Of a DNA stretch of 64,000 nucleotides, positions 31,381 through 44,813 are shown piece by piece. The position numbers and the translations under genes were made by a program. Origin of the DNA: Enterobacter ludwigii. Lineage in GTDB: Bacteria > Pseudomonadota > Gammaproteobacteria > Enterobacterales > Enterobacteriaceae. The notes below the pieces were generated by a model. That model made no database searches. It worked only from the letters and a program-made list of their open reading frames with translations, and was not told the DNA's origin. The stretch is from assembly GCF_001750725.1 (NCBI RefSeq), contig NZ_CP017279.1:4278001-4342000 (forward strand). Reading direction: 5' to 3'. The first letter of the stretch is position 1, and the number at the start of each line of letters is the position of its first letter.

Positions 31381-32157
31381 CTATTTTGCCGCACTGGCTG
31401 CCGTATCGAGATGAACGACAGGATTATCGGCAAAAAGATAGCGGTCAGCGTTAAATTCGAAGTCATCGCTGGTTTCATTGAACAGCATCTGCTTGGTGTT
31501 TTCCAGGTGCTGCCACATGGCCAGTTTTGCCGCATGGGGATCTTTGCGAATCAGCGCTTTAAGGATCTGATCGTGATCGTCGCACCAGTTATCCACGGTG
31601 CGGGAATCGATGTGATCGTGCAGTTTTTTCCAGTACGGGTTGTGAACGCGCTGAGTCCACATTTTTTCCACGATTGCCGCCAGCGCCGTGTTTTGCGTTG
31701 CCAGCGCGACCTGAACGTGGAACTGCAGATCCCACTCTGAATCACGGAAACATTTTTCCTTGCGCGCGTTTTCCTGGATTTCCATCAGCTTCATGATGTC
31801 CTGCTTGGTCACCTGGGTCGCTGCAAATTCCGCAATATTGCTTTCGATAAGCTGGCGCGCCTGGAGCAGTTCAAACGGACCGTAGCTGGCGAATTCGAGA
31901 CTTTCGTCGGCGACCGGGGAGTGTTTCGGCTGATTAGAAATCACGTGAATGCCGGAGCCTTTGCGAACTTCAACGTAGCCTTCCACTTCCAGCATGATAA
32001 TCGCTTCACGCACCACGGTGCGGCTTACGCTTTTTTCATCAGCGATAAAGCGCTCAGCGGGGAGTTTATCACCGACAAGGTAGACACCTTGCTCGATGCG
32101 ATCTTTCAGCTCGGCAGCAAGTTGTTGATATAAACGACGTGGTTCGGTGATTTCCAT
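31381..32157 (-). CDS. exuR: Hexuronate regulon repressor, GntR family
   Basis: 258 residues. FadR-type GntR winged helix ([42 protein letters not shown]) at residues about 8-75 and an FCD effector domain with His/Asp metal-site residues ([29 protein letters not shown]). ExuR represses exuT, uxaCA and uxaB and is released by hexuronates. It follows exuT in the same direction but has its own operator-like site upstream. Confidence 0.94.
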   Translation of the reverse strand: MEITEPRRLYQQLAAELKDRIEQGVYLVGDKLPAERFIADEKSVSRTVVREAIIMLEVEGYVEVRKGSGIHVISNQPKHSPVADESLEFASYGPFELLQARQLIESNIAEFAATQVTKQDIMKLMEIQENARKEKCFRDSEWDLQFHVQVALATQNTALAAIVEKMWTQRVHNPYWKKLHDHIDSRTVDNWCDDHDQILKALIRKDPHAAKLAMWQHLENTKQMLFNETSDDFEFNADRYLFADNPVVHLDTAASAAK

Positions 32158-32184
32158 ATGCGCTCCAGGCAGGGTACGGCGGAT

Positions 32185-32204
32185 TATTTGTTATACCACT
32201 TTTG
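32185..32204. promoter_or_regulatory. ExuR-type operator upstream of exuR
   Basis: On the minus strand the sequence reads AAAAGTGGTATAACAAAT, matching the TGGTATnACA-like motif also found before exuT and uxaC. This suggests autoregulation. Based on motif similarity. Confidence 0.6.
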
Positions 32205-32234
32205 CGTGCCAGTCTCCAGATTTTGCCATGAAAA

Positions 32235-32254
32235 AAGCCGCCCGGAGGCGGCTT
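32235..32254 (-). terminator. exuT terminator
   Basis: AAGCCGCC / GGCGGCTT stem followed on the minus strand by T-run (AAAA on plus), 20 bases after the exuT stop. Confidence 0.88.
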
Positions 32255-32274
32255 CTGTGACAGCAGGAGGGGCG

Positions 32275-33573
32275 CTAACTTTGCGTTGCCGGTCCCCCCA
32301 GGGACTCTTTTAGCACCTCTTCTGCCGACTTACTTTTCAGCACCGTCCAGATAACCACTGCACCCATCAGGTCGAAGATAGCCAGTACGGCAAACAGCGG
32401 GCTGAAGCCGATAGTGTCCGCCAGCGCACCCACCACCAGAGCAAACAGGGTGCTTGCTGTCCAGGCAGCCATACCGGTCAGGCCGTTAGCGGTAGCCACT
32501 TCGTTACGCCCGAAGACGTCAGAAGAGAGCGTAATCAGCGCACCGGACAGTGACTGGTGAGCAAAACCACCGACGCACAGCAGGGCGATTGCCACATACG
32601 GGCTGGTGAAGAGGCCGATCATGCCCGGGCCAATCATCAGCACTGCGCCCATCGTCACGACCATTTTACGGGAAACGATCAGGTTCACGCCAAACCAGCG
32701 CTGGAACAGCGGTGGCAGATAACCGCCAACGATACAGCCGAGATCGGCAAACAGCATTGGCATCCACGCGAACATCGCAATCTCTTTCAGGTTAAAGCCA
32801 TAGACCTTAAACATGAACAGCGGGATCCAGGCGTTGAAGGTCCCCCAGGCGGGTTCGGCGAGGAAGCGCGGCAGGGCGATACCCCAGAACTGACGGGTAC
32901 CCAGAATCTGCCAGACCGTCATTTTTTTGCCGTTGTTGGTCTGATGCTGAGCTTCCTGACCCCCAATGATGTATTCGCGTTCGTCTTCAGACAGTTTTTT
33001 CTGATCGCGCGGGTGTTTATAGAAAATCAGCCACGCCATGGCCCACGCAAAGCTCAGTACACCAGAGATAATGAACGCCATCTGCCAGCTGTGCATCACG
33101 ATAGCCCACACCACCAGCGGTGGTGCAATCATCGCACCGATGGAAGAACCGACGTTGAAATAGCCGACGGCAATAGAACGCTCTTTCGCCGGGAACCACT
33201 CAGAGCTGGCTTTCAGCCCGGCCGGGATCATTGCCGCTTCCGCCGCACCTACCGCACCACGTGCCAGCGCCAGACCGCCCCAGCTGCCTGCCAGCGCCGT
33301 GGCGCCGCAGAAAATAGCCCAGGCGATGGCGAAGAAGGCGTAGCCGATTTTGGTCCCGAGAATATCCAGAACATAGCCTGCGACAGGCTGCATGATGGTG
33401 TAAGCCGCGGAATAAGCAGCAATGATGTAGGAATATTGCTGAGTGGAGATATGCAGCTCTTCCATCAACGTCGGGGCTGCGGCTGCCACGGTGTTACGTG
33501 TCAGGTAGCCCAGCACGGTGCCTAACGTCACCAGTGCGATCATATACCAACGTAACCCTTTAATTTTACGCAT
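32275..33573 (-). CDS. exuT: Hexuronate (galacturonate/glucuronate):H+ symporter
   Basis: 432 residues, 12 membrane helices, major facilitator superfamily, anion:cation symporter branch. Landmarks: RWYMIALVTLGTVLGYLTRN, GAAEAAMIPAGLKASSEWFP and GYFNVGSSIGAMIAPPLV. It imports hexuronates for UxaC and UxaA, encoded divergently. TGAGG lies before the ATG. A long structured leader precedes it. Confidence 0.95.
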   Translation of the reverse strand: MRKIKGLRWYMIALVTLGTVLGYLTRNTVAAAAPTLMEELHISTQQYSYIIAAYSAAYTIMQPVAGYVLDILGTKIGYAFFAIAWAIFCGATALAGSWGGLALARGAVGAAEAAMIPAGLKASSEWFPAKERSIAVGYFNVGSSIGAMIAPPLVVWAIVMHSWQMAFIISGVLSFAWAMAWLIFYKHPRDQKKLSEDEREYIIGGQEAQHQTNNGKKMTVWQILGTRQFWGIALPRFLAEPAWGTFNAWIPLFMFKVYGFNLKEIAMFAWMPMLFADLGCIVGGYLPPLFQRWFGVNLIVSRKMVVTMGAVLMIGPGMIGLFTSPYVAIALLCVGGFAHQSLSGALITLSSDVFGRNEVATANGLTGMAAWTASTLFALVVGALADTIGFSPLFAVLAIFDLMGAVVIWTVLKSKSAEEVLKESLGGPATQS

Positions 33574-33786
33574 CTAAAACCTCATCGTTATGTTAATTCC
33601 GTGCCTTGCACGGCAACCTCTCGACCGTGTCCGGGAGCGGTTGTGTAACGGGAGGGGCATAACCGGGAGATGTCCCGGAACGGCCCGAACCTTGCCATAA
33701 GTAAGCGTGCATAAGTCGGTATCCGTACCGTTAAAACCGGTGTTTTCACACCGGGAATGCATTCCGTCGGCTTAGTGTTTGCGACG
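33574..33786 (-). other. Structured 5' leader of exuT
   Basis: About 210 bases between the inferred exuT transcription start and its ATG contain several perfect hairpins: CCGGGA-GATG-TCCCGG (33663-33678), CGGTA-TCCG-TACCG (33717-33730), CCGGTG-TTTTCA-CACCGG (33737-33754) and the palindrome GGAATGCATTCC (33754-33765). A 62-codon frame starts in the palindrome and stops with TAG directly before the exuT ATG. I do not know a described element of this form. Function, if any, is open. Confidence 0.5.
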
Positions 33787-33792
33787 GCGAAA

Positions 33793-33838
33793 AGATAACT
33801 TGTCATACAACTTTAAAAGGTGAGTGACATCACAAATG
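33793..33838 (-). promoter_or_regulatory. exuT promoter: CRP site, ExuR-type operator, -10 box
   Basis: GGTGA-N6-TCACA at 33819-33834 is a good CRP site. An imperfect palindrome AACTTGTCATACAACTT at 33798-33814 resembles ExuR operators. On the minus strand TATCTT (33798-33793) is a possible -10, putting the start near 33786, with CRP centred about 41 bases upstream. Confidence 0.6.
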
Positions 33839-33950
33839 CATGATTATTTGTAGGGACATTATGTGTTACGGATAAAGCCAGTTCTGGCGCGGCCTGGCGA
33901 AGGGTTTACCTCATTTGAGGTAATTAATTTGTCTGCGTTTATTGATCTAA

Positions 33951-35459
<1,509 letters not shown>

Positions 35460-35476
35460 GGCCGTTTGAGGTTGAT

Positions 35477-36964
35477 ATGCAATACATCAAAATCCATTCG
35501 CTGGATAACGTTGCCGTCGCGCTGGCGGATCTGGCCGAAGGTGAAGTTGTCACCGTTGATAACCAGACGGTAACCCTGCGTCAGGCGGTGACTCGCGGGC
35601 ATAAGTTTGCCGTGAAGCCGATCGCCCAAGGAGACAACGTTGTTAAATACGGTCTCCCGATTGGTCATGCGCTGGCGGATATTGCGCCGGGTGAGCATAT
35701 TCATTCCCACAACACCCGCACCAATCTGAGCGATCTGGACGAGTACAGCTATCAACCTGATTTAGCGGCGGAAGAAGCGCAGGCGGCGGATCGCGAGGTA
35801 CAGATCTACCGCCGGGCGAACGGTGAGGTGGGGATCCGCAACGAGCTGTGGATCCTTCCCACCGTCGGCTGCGTGAATGGGATCGCGCGTCAAATCCAGA
35901 CGCGTTTCCTGAAAGAGACCCATGACGCCGAAGGTACGGACGGTGTGCACCTGTTCAGCCACACCTACGGCTGTTCTCAGCTTGGCGACGACCACATCAA
36001 CACCCGCACCATGCTGCAAAACATGGTCCGCCACCCGAACGCGGGCGCGGTGCTGGTGATTGGCCTGGGCTGCGAGAACAATCAGGTGGATGCGTTTCGC
36101 GACACGCTGGGTGAGTTTGACCCCGAGCGCGTGCACTTTATGGTGTGTCAGCACCAGGATGATGAAGTGGAAGCGGGCATTGAGCACCTTCACCAGCTGT
36201 ATGAGGTGATGCGTCACGACAGGCGTGAGCCGGGCAAGCTGAGTGAGCTGAAGTTTGGCCTGGAGTGCGGCGGGTCTGATGGCCTGTCCGGGATCACCGC
36301 GAACCCGATGCTGGGCCGCTTCTCAGATTATGTGATCGCCAACGGCGGTACGACGGTGCTGACAGAAGTGCCGGAAATGTTCGGCGCTGAACGTATTCTG
36401 ATGAGCCACTGTCGCGACGAAGAGACGTTTGAGAAGACCGTCACGATGGTGAACGACTTCAAGCAGTACTTTATCGCCCACAACCAGCCGATTTATGAAA
36501 ACCCGTCTCCGGGTAACAAAGCGGGCGGGATCACCACGCTTGAAGAGAAGTCTCTCGGCTGCACGCAAAAAGCGGGCGCCAGCCCGGTGGTTGATGTCCT
36601 GCGCTACGGTGAACGTCTTAAAACGCACGGTCTGAATTTGCTCAGCGCACCGGGTAACGATGCGGTTGCGACCAGCGCGCTGGCCGGCGCCGGCTGCCAC
36701 ATGGTGCTGTTCAGCACCGGGCGCGGGACACCGTACGGTGGCTTTGTGCCGACGGTCAAAATCGCGACCAACAGCGAGCTGGCAGCGAAGAAAAAACACT
36801 GGATCGACTTTGATGCAGGCCAGTTAATCCACGGCAAAGGGATGCCGCAGTTGCTGACGGAATTCGTGGATACCATTGTGGAGTTTGCCAACGGCAGACA
36901 GACCTGTAACGAGAAGAATGACTTCCGCGAACTGGCGATCTTCAAGAGTGGCGTGACGCTGTAA
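35477..36964 (+). CDS. uxaA: Altronate dehydratase
   Basis: 495 residues, same as E. coli UxaA. An N-terminal SAF-like domain is followed by the dehydratase core (YRRANGEVGIRNELWILPT, FSHTYGCSQLGDD, LECGGSDGLSGITANPMLG, NPSPGNKAGGITTLEEKSLG). It is a paralogue of garD in this window. It dehydrates D-altronate to 2-keto-3-deoxygluconate. It lies 17 bases after uxaC. UxaB, the intermediate reductase, is not in the window. Confidence 0.96.
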   Translation: MQYIKIHSLDNVAVALADLAEGEVVTVDNQTVTLRQAVTRGHKFAVKPIAQGDNVVKYGLPIGHALADIAPGEHIHSHNTRTNLSDLDEYSYQPDLAAEEAQAADREVQIYRRANGEVGIRNELWILPTVGCVNGIARQIQTRFLKETHDAEGTDGVHLFSHTYGCSQLGDDHINTRTMLQNMVRHPNAGAVLVIGLGCENNQVDAFRDTLGEFDPERVHFMVCQHQDDEVEAGIEHLHQLYEVMRHDRREPGKLSELKFGLECGGSDGLSGITANPMLGRFSDYVIANGGTTVLTEVPEMFGAERILMSHCRDEETFEKTVTMVNDFKQYFIAHNQPIYENPSPGNKAGGITTLEEKSLGCTQKAGASPVVDVLRYGERLKTHGLNLLSAPGNDAVATSALAGAGCHMVLFSTGRGTPYGGFVPTVKIATNSELAAKKKHWIDFDAGQLIHGKGMPQLLTEFVDTIVEFANGRQTCNEKNDFRELAIFKSGVTL

Positions 36965-37011
36965 GTGTGGTGCGGGTGATGCCCTCATCCCTGTGGAGAG
37001 GGTCAAATACT

Positions 37012-37038
37012 AAAACGGCAACCTTCGGTTGCCGTTTT
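37012..37038. terminator. Bidirectional terminator between uxaA and sstT
   Basis: AAAACGGCAACC / GGTTGCCGTTTT, a perfect 12-bp stem with a TTC loop; the A and T tails suit both directions. Confidence 0.9.
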
Positions 37039-37066
37039 GCTTTACGTTTTGTCACCGGGCTTTTGT

Positions 37067-38308
37067 TTACCCGCGTAACGCGTTCTTCGCTAAACGCGCG
37101 TCTTCCGCCTGGCATGCCGCTGCGGTGAACAGCACGTCCGTTGAGGAGTTCAGCGCGGTTTCGCAGGAGTCCTGCAATACACCGATGATAAAGCCGACGG
37201 CCACTACCTGCATGGCAATCTCATTCGGGATACCGAACATATTGCACGCCAGTGGGATCAGCAGCAGCGAACCACCCGCTACACCCGATGCACCACACGC
37301 ACACAGCGACGCCACCACGCTCAGCAACAGCGCCGTGGGCAGATCGACCGGAATGCCCAGCGTATGCACAGCCGCCAGCGTCAGCACGGTAATGGTAATT
37401 GCCGCACCCGCCATATTCACGGTCGCACCCAGCGGGATGGAAACCGAGTAGGTGTCGCGATCCAGATTCAGCTTCTCCGCCAGCGCCATGTTAACCGGAA
37501 TGTTTGCCGCAGAACTGCGGGTGAAGAACGCATACACACCGCTCTCGCGCAGGCAGGTTAACACCAGCGGATACGGGTTACGGCGGATCTGCCAGAACAC
37601 CAGCAGCGGGTTAATTACCAGCGCAACCAGCAGCATGCAACCAATCAGTACCACCAGCAACTGCGCATAGCCCAGCAGTGCGCCAAAGCCGGTGGTCGCC
37701 AGTGTGGAAGAGACCAGACCGAAGATGCCAATTGGCGCAAAGCGAATCACGATTTTGACCATAAAGGTCACGGCGTTCGACACGTCGTTGACCAGGTTTT
37801 TCGTTGTTTCGTTGCCGTGACGCAGGGCAAAACCAAGACCGATCGCCCAGACCAGGATGCCGATGTAGTTAGCGTTCATCAGTGCCGTAATCGGGTTAGA
37901 GACCATGCTCATCAGCAGGCTGCGCAGCACTTCCACAATACCGGATGGCGGGGTGATATCACCCGCAGCGCTGGTCAGGTGCAGCGAGGAAGGGAACAGG
38001 AAGCTGAAAACGACGGCTGTTAAGGCTGCAGAGAAGGTGCCCAGCAGATACAGGAACAAGATAGGGCGAATGTTGGTTTTTTGTCCGTGTTGATGATTGG
38101 CAATTGACGCCATGACCAGCATCAGCACCAGCACCGGTGCCACGGCTTTCAGTGCGCCAACGAAAATGGTGCCAAGCAGCCCCGTCGCTTCCGCAGCCGG
38201 TTTTGACACCATTGCCAGCAGAATCCCCAGTACCAGCCCTACCAGAATTTGTTTAACGAGACTGCCTTGCGCCAGGCGCGCAAAGAGACCAGTTGATTGT
38301 GTGCTCAT
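37067..38308 (-). CDS. sstT: Serine/threonine:Na+ symporter
   Basis: 413 residues, dicarboxylate/amino acid:cation symporter (DAACS) family, multiple membrane segments. Landmarks: [37 protein letters not shown] (serine-rich hairpin), and [20 protein letters not shown]. Imports serine and threonine with Na+. E. coli has ygjV between uxaA and sstT; it is absent here. Confidence 0.95.
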   Translation of the reverse strand: MSTQSTGLFARLAQGSLVKQILVGLVLGILLAMVSKPAAEATGLLGTIFVGALKAVAPVLVLMLVMASIANHQHGQKTNIRPILFLYLLGTFSAALTAVVFSFLFPSSLHLTSAAGDITPPSGIVEVLRSLLMSMVSNPITALMNANYIGILVWAIGLGFALRHGNETTKNLVNDVSNAVTFMVKIVIRFAPIGIFGLVSSTLATTGFGALLGYAQLLVVLIGCMLLVALVINPLLVFWQIRRNPYPLVLTCLRESGVYAFFTRSSAANIPVNMALAEKLNLDRDTYSVSIPLGATVNMAGAAITITVLTLAAVHTLGIPVDLPTALLLSVVASLCACGASGVAGGSLLLIPLACNMFGIPNEIAMQVVAVGFIIGVLQDSCETALNSSTDVLFTAAACQAEDARLAKNALRG

Positions 38309-38485
38309 AAAAATTCCTAAGTGAAATTGCGTTCCATCCTTTATGTGCTCTAAGTCACATTTATGTCCGGATGTAAGAAAATGTTTGCCTGGTTGAGTAT
38401 AGGGAAACCGGATGCGGAGGGAAGCGTAAAATGCTGCATTTTACGTGTTGCGTCATAGTTTTTAACTATTCATTTACAAAAGTGT

Positions 38486-38518
38486 GCTGGCCCTCTCCCT
38501 GGGGGGAAGAGGGCCAGC
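38486..38518 (-). terminator. Hairpin after alx
   Basis: GCTGGCCCTCT / AGAGGGCCAGC, an 11-bp stem 26 bases beyond the alx stop, followed on the minus strand by ACACTTTTG. Confidence 0.7.
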
Positions 38519-38543
38519 GTAAAGGCAGCAGGAAGGAGCGTAA

Positions 38544-39512
38544 TTACTCCATCTGTTGCTTCTTATCGTGCTGACGATTAACCCAGGTATTGATAAGCAA
38601 CGTCACGATCAGAATGCCAAACACCACACCGAGCGAGATAGCGATAGGGATGTGGTAGAAATCGACAATCAGCATCTTGATACCGATAAACACCAGAATC
38701 ACCGACAGACCATATTTCAGCATTGAGAAGCGCTCAGCCGCGCCTGCCAGCAGGAAGTACATGGCACGCAGACCGAGGATGGCGAACAGGTTAGATGTCA
38801 GCACAATGAACGGGTCAGTGGTGACCGCGAAGATAGCCGGAATGCTGTCTACCGCGAAAATCACATCACTCAGCTCAACCAGAATCAGCACCAGCAGCAG
38901 CGGCGTGGCAAAAAGCAGGCCGTTCTTACGCACGAAGAAGTGCTCGCTCTCGATCTTGTCGGTCATGCGCAGATGACCACGGATCCACTTCACCAGCGGA
39001 CGGTCGCCAATGGCGGAGCCATCTTCTTTTGCCAGCGCCATTTTGATCCCGGTGAACAGCAGGAATGCGCCAAAGACATACAGCAGCCATTCGAACTGCG
39101 TAATCAGCCAGCTTCCGGCGAAGATCATAATCGTACGCAGGATAATCGCACCCAGCACGCCGTACACCAGCACGCGACGCTGCAGGGCCGCAGGCACGGC
39201 AAAGTAGCTGAACAGCATCAGCCAGACGAAGACGTTATCGACCGCCAGGGCTTTTTCAATCAGATAGCCGGTGAGGAACGCGAGCGCCTGAGGATCGGCA
39301 ACCGCGCGGCCTTCCGTTGAGGCCAGGTACCACCAGAAGGCAGCACAGAAGAGCAGGGAGAGGGTGACCCACACCAGTGACCAGGCCGCAGCCTGTTTCA
39401 TGGTCATGCCATGTGCGCCGCGACGCCCCTGCAAAAAGAGGTCGATCGCCAGCATGATGAGCACGACAACCGCGAATCCGCCCCACAACATGGGAGTGCC
39501 GACAGAATGCAT
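38544..39512 (-). CDS. alx: TerC-family manganese exporter Alx
   Basis: 322 residues, TerC family, nine or so membrane helices. Acidic metal-site residues are in [16 protein letters not shown] and [19 protein letters not shown]. Alx lowers cytoplasmic Mn2+ in E. coli and is induced by alkaline pH and manganese through its leader RNA. ATG 39512 (MHSVGTP) has AAGGA at 7 bases and matches the family start; an earlier in-frame start at 39539 lies in the terminator tail. Confidence 0.93.
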   Translation of the reverse strand: MHSVGTPMLWGGFAVVVLIMLAIDLFLQGRRGAHGMTMKQAAAWSLVWVTLSLLFCAAFWWYLASTEGRAVADPQALAFLTGYLIEKALAVDNVFVWLMLFSYFAVPAALQRRVLVYGVLGAIILRTIMIFAGSWLITQFEWLLYVFGAFLLFTGIKMALAKEDGSAIGDRPLVKWIRGHLRMTDKIESEHFFVRKNGLLFATPLLLVLILVELSDVIFAVDSIPAIFAVTTDPFIVLTSNLFAILGLRAMYFLLAGAAERFSMLKYGLSVILVFIGIKMLIVDFYHIPIAISLGVVFGILIVTLLINTWVNRQHDKKQQME

Positions 39513-39529
39513 ACTATTTTCCTTACACA

Positions 39530-39722
39530 TAAAAAACAAAAACGGCCATGGTCAGAAGACGATAGCCGTTAGCTTTTTATGCATAGACCTCGCCTTCCGG
39601 CAAGGTCTCACTTACAACCAAAAAGACGGGCTTTTTGGTTGCCCGGCGACCGGATGCGGTTTTGCACGCATCGTAATGACGATCCACCGGCAAGGAAGTT
39701 ACTCCCCTTTGCAGGTAACAAA
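39530..39722 (-). ncRNA. yybP-ykoY manganese riboswitch and terminator upstream of alx
   Basis: The minus strand from 39722 reads GTTACCTGCAAAGGGGAGTA, the conserved loop of the yybP-ykoY family, followed by a variable arm with a stable hairpin (AACCAAAAAG / CTTTTTGGTT around 39615-39641). The closing stem GAGACCTTGCC / GGCGAGGTCT ends near 39585. An intrinsic terminator follows: AACGGC (39570-39565) pairs with GCCGTT (39546-39541), then TTTGTTTTTT. In E. coli this leader is the pH- and Mn2+-responsive element of alx. Confidence 0.88.
39552..39584 (-). CDS. Possible alx leader peptide (10 codons)
   Basis: Between the riboswitch and the terminator lies a complete frame, MHKKLTAIVF-stop. It starts at ATG 39584-39582, 5 bases after GCGAGG, a good ribosome-binding site formed by the riboswitch closing stem. 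Its codons run through the 5' arm of the terminator hairpin. A translating ribosome there would block terminator formation. No homology is possible at this length; support is position and the ribosome-binding site only. Confidence 0.35.
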   Translation of the reverse strand: MHKKLTAIVF

Positions 39723-39775
39723 ATATGTCAGACCAGTGATTTCGTCAATGGTCTGCACCGTTTCATTACACAGCT

Positions 39776-40774
39776 TTACGCGATAGCTTCTGCGCCCACG
39801 CCATCTGCAGGGAAGACCACGCCGGTTTGACGGCGGATCTCGGTTTGCAGTTTCGCCGTGGTGCGGCTGACCGCCAGCCCAGGGTGATTCACTTCGTTGT
39901 CTTCAACCAGACGGGCGAAGACCTCTGCCTCATAGAGCATAGTGTTAATATGCTGAGGCTGCGTCAGCTCCTGCGCTTTGCCGCCGCGTGGGACAATGCT
40001 CAGCTTCTGACACTCGGAAATCTTCTCGATAACCAGTGAGCCCGCTTCGCCCTGAATTTCGCTGGGCAGAACGGAATCGCTCACCTTGGAGTGCTGCAGC
40101 GTAACGCTGAAATCACCGTAATCCAGCACCACGATGCCGTGCGCATCCACACCGCTTTCCAGCAGGCTGGCCGTGGCGGTGACGCCGTGCGGCTCGCCCC
40201 ACAGCGCCACGGCAGAGGCCAGACAGTAAAAACCGATGTCCATAATCGAGCCGTTAGAGAAGGCCGGGTTAAAGGTGTTCGGGTTTTCACCGTCCAGATA
40301 ACGTTGATAGCGCGACGAGTACTGGCAGTAATTAATAAACGCTTTACGCACTTTGCCAATCTTCGGCAGAGACTGCTGTAACAGCAGGAAGTTTGGCAGG
40401 CTGGCGGTTTTGAACGCTTCGAACAGCACCACCTGATTGTCGCGGGCAAGCTGAATCGCGGCTTCCACTTCCTGAATGTTCGAGGCCAGCGGCTTCTCGC
40501 AAATCACATGTTTTTTATGGCTGAGAAACAGCGACGTTTGCGGAAAGTGCAGGGAGTTTGGGCTGGCGATGTAGACCGCGTCAATGGCGTCACTTTGCGC
40601 CATCTCATCGAGCGACGTGAACAGATGTTCAACCAGATAGTCGTTCGCGAAACTCTGCGCCTGCTCCAGGCTGCGGGAATAGACTGCGGTGAGCTTAAAT
40701 TTGCCGGTTTCATGGGCGGCGTCGACGAACTGGCGGGTGATCCAGTTCGTGCCAATAACTGCGAAACGTATCAT
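39776..40774 (-). CDS. ygjR: Gfo/Idh/MocA-family oxidoreductase YgjR
   Basis: 332 residues. N-terminal Rossmann fold (RFAVIGTNWITRQFVDAA, residues 2-19), the EKPLASN motif (catalytic Lys-Pro, residues about 94-100) and a C-terminal GFO/IDH domain (SIMDIGFYCLASAVALWGEP). NAD(P)-dependent dehydrogenase of unknown substrate. It is transcribed toward alx but lies before the alx riboswitch. Confidence 0.9.
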   Translation of the reverse strand: MIRFAVIGTNWITRQFVDAAHETGKFKLTAVYSRSLEQAQSFANDYLVEHLFTSLDEMAQSDAIDAVYIASPNSLHFPQTSLFLSHKKHVICEKPLASNIQEVEAAIQLARDNQVVLFEAFKTASLPNFLLLQQSLPKIGKVRKAFINYCQYSSRYQRYLDGENPNTFNPAFSNGSIMDIGFYCLASAVALWGEPHGVTATASLLESGVDAHGIVVLDYGDFSVTLQHSKVSDSVLPSEIQGEAGSLVIEKISECQKLSIVPRGGKAQELTQPQHINTMLYEAEVFARLVEDNEVNHPGLAVSRTTAKLQTEIRRQTGVVFPADGVGAEAIA

Positions 40775-40844
40775 AAACGTTTACGTACTCCGTAGCAGGG
40801 AACCTTTAGCCACTGTAGCACGTGATTATTGCAAAACCAGTGCG

Positions 40845-41348
40845 CTACTGCGCATTACTCTTTAACGATAAATGCGTAAGCCATAAACGGGTATCGAACT
40901 CCAGCTGGTGGTACTGCGGCTCCATATGGCAGCACAGAGAGTAGAAGGCCTTGTCGTGCTCTTTTTCCTTCAGGTGTGCCAGCTCATGCACCACGATCAT
41001 CCGCAAGAACGCTTCCGGCGCGTGACGAAACACGGTGGCAACGCGGATCTCCGCTTTCGCTTTGAGCTTGCCGCCCTGAACACGGGAAACGGCAGTGTGC
41101 AGGCCGAGCGCGTTTTTCAACACATGGATCTTGTTGTCGTACATCACCTTATTGATGGGTGGCGCGCTCTTCAGATAGGTGTTTTTCAGATCCTGGGTAT
41201 ACTGCCAGAGCGCCTTATCGGTCGCGAAGTCATGCGTACCCGGATAGCGTTTTTCCAGCACCGCGCCCAGCTTTTGCTCGGCAATTAAGCTGCGAACCTG
41301 AGAAAGTAAGTTCTCCGGGTAGCCCTGGAGATAAGTTAGTTGGTTCAT
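40845..41348 (-). CDS. ygjP: YgjP, M48-like metallopeptidase fold (reported UTP pyrophosphatase)
   Basis: 167 residues, the E. coli YgjP length. The zinc-binding signature VVHELAHLKEKEHDKAF is at residues about 117-133. E. coli YgjP has been reported to hydrolyse UTP to UMP. Start at ATG 41348; the TTG just before is in frame but not needed. Divergent from rlmG. Confidence 0.88.
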   Translation of the reverse strand: MNQLTYLQGYPENLLSQVRSLIAEQKLGAVLEKRYPGTHDFATDKALWQYTQDLKNTYLKSAPPINKVMYDNKIHVLKNALGLHTAVSRVQGGKLKAKAEIRVATVFRHAPEAFLRMIVVHELAHLKEKEHDKAFYSLCCHMEPQYHQLEFDTRLWLTHLSLKSNAQ

Positions 41349-41433
41349 CAACGCCCCAATTTGACAATAAAACGGGTATACTCACGCACCCTTTTCAGGG
41401 ATAACGCCGAAATTTTACCATTCAGGAGGGCCG

Positions 41434-42570
41434 ATGAGCCACTTAGACAACGGTTTCCGTTCACTCAACCTTAAACGTTTCCCGGAAACGGACGACGTTA
41501 ACCCGCTTCAGGCGTGGGAAGCGGCGGATGAATATCTGCTGCAACAGTTGGATGACACTGAAATCAGCGGCCCGGTTTTGATCCTGAATGACGCGTTTGG
41601 CGCGCTGGGCTGTGCTCTGGCAGAACACACGCCTTACAGCATCGGTGATTCCTACCTGAGCGAGCTGGCGACGCGGGAAAACCTGCGCCACAACGACATC
41701 GACGAATCCAGCGTTAAGTTCCTCGACAGCACCGCGGACTATCCGCAGGCGCCGGGCGTGGTGCTGATCAAAGTGCCGAAAACAATGGCGCTGCTGGAAC
41801 AACAATTGCGCGCACTGCGCAACGTCGTTACCCCACAAACGCGTATTATCGCGGGGGCCAAGGCGCGTGATATCCATACCTCAACGCTGGAGCTGTTCGA
41901 GAAAGTGCTAGGCCCAACCACCACGACGCTCGCCTGGAAAAAAGCGCGTCTCATTAACTGTACTTTCAGTGCCCCCGAACTGGCCGACGCGCCAGAAACT
42001 CTGAGCTGGACGCTGGAAGGCACTGACTGGACAATCCACAACCACGCGAACGTCTTCTCCCGCACCGGCCTTGATATCGGGGCGCGTTTCTTTATTGAAA
42101 ATCTGCCGGATAACCTGGAAGGCGAAATCGTCGATCTGGGCTGTGGTAACGGTGTGATTGGCCTGACGCTGCTGGCGAAGAACCCTGAAGCGAGCGTTGT
42201 ATTTAGTGATGAGTCGCCGATGGCGGTGGCCTCCAGTCGTCTGAACGTTGAAATTAACATGCCGGACGCGCTGGATCGCTGCGAGTTTATGATTAATAAC
42301 GCGCTGTCGGGCGTTGAGCCGTTCCGCTTTAATGCCGTGTTCTGTAATCCCCCGTTCCACCAGAAACACGCCCTGACGGATAACGTCGCCTGGGAGATGT
42401 TCCACCATGCACGCCGCTGCCTGAAAATTAACGGCGAGCTGTATATCGTGGCGAACCGTCACCTGGACTACTTCCACAAGCTGAAGAAGATCTTCGGTAA
42501 CTGCACCACGGTTGCCACCAACAACAAGTTCGTGGTGCTGAAATCCGTCAAGCTGGGTCGCCGCCGCTAA
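41434..42570 (+). CDS. rlmG: 23S rRNA m2G1835 methyltransferase
   Basis: 378 residues, same as E. coli RlmG (YgjO). Duplicated Rossmann-like domains: an inactive N-terminal half and a catalytic C-terminal half with [17 protein letters not shown] (SAM binding, residues about 229-245) and the catalytic CNPPFHQKH motif (about 305-313). It methylates G1835 of 23S rRNA. AGGAGG precedes the ATG. Confidence 0.96.
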   Translation: MSHLDNGFRSLNLKRFPETDDVNPLQAWEAADEYLLQQLDDTEISGPVLILNDAFGALGCALAEHTPYSIGDSYLSELATRENLRHNDIDESSVKFLDSTADYPQAPGVVLIKVPKTMALLEQQLRALRNVVTPQTRIIAGAKARDIHTSTLELFEKVLGPTTTTLAWKKARLINCTFSAPELADAPETLSWTLEGTDWTIHNHANVFSRTGLDIGARFFIENLPDNLEGEIVDLGCGNGVIGLTLLAKNPEASVVFSDESPMAVASSRLNVEINMPDALDRCEFMINNALSGVEPFRFNAVFCNPPFHQKHALTDNVAWEMFHHARRCLKINGELYIVANRHLDYFHKLKKIFGNCTTVATNNKFVVLKSVKLGRRR

Positions 42571-42589
42571 CGCGGGGCGCTGAGTTTAC

Positions 42590-42617
42590 ACCGGCCTGCC
42601 TCGCGTGCAGGCCCGGT
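42590..42617. terminator. Hairpin between convergent rlmG and fadH
   Basis: ACCGG-CCTGC / GCAGG-CCCGGT with a 7-base loop, between the two stop codons; no strong T-run. Confidence 0.55.
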
Positions 42618-42631
42618 GAGCGTTGCGTCAC

Positions 42632-44695
<2,064 letters not shown>

Positions 44696-44777
44696 TTACT
44701 AATTTAGCCAGCGATGAGTAAAAGGGAAAAGGGGAATGCGGCGATTGTGATGGGATTCAAATATTGGTGTGGCCTGA

Positions 44778-44804
44778 CGCCCTCTCCCGGAGGGAGAGGG
44801 GGCG
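44778..44804 (-). terminator. Hairpin after lsrK
   Basis: CGCCCTCTCCC / GGGAGAGGGGGCG, an imperfect 11-bp stem 10 bases after the lsrK stop; T-run is weak. The rest of 44654-44777 holds nothing I can name. Confidence 0.5.
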
Positions 44805-44813
44805 TAATAGCTC

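Noticed and set aside
33574..33762. 62-codon frame ending at the exuT start, as a gene
   Set aside because: No good ribosome-binding site and no family likeness; mentioned only as part of the leader finding.
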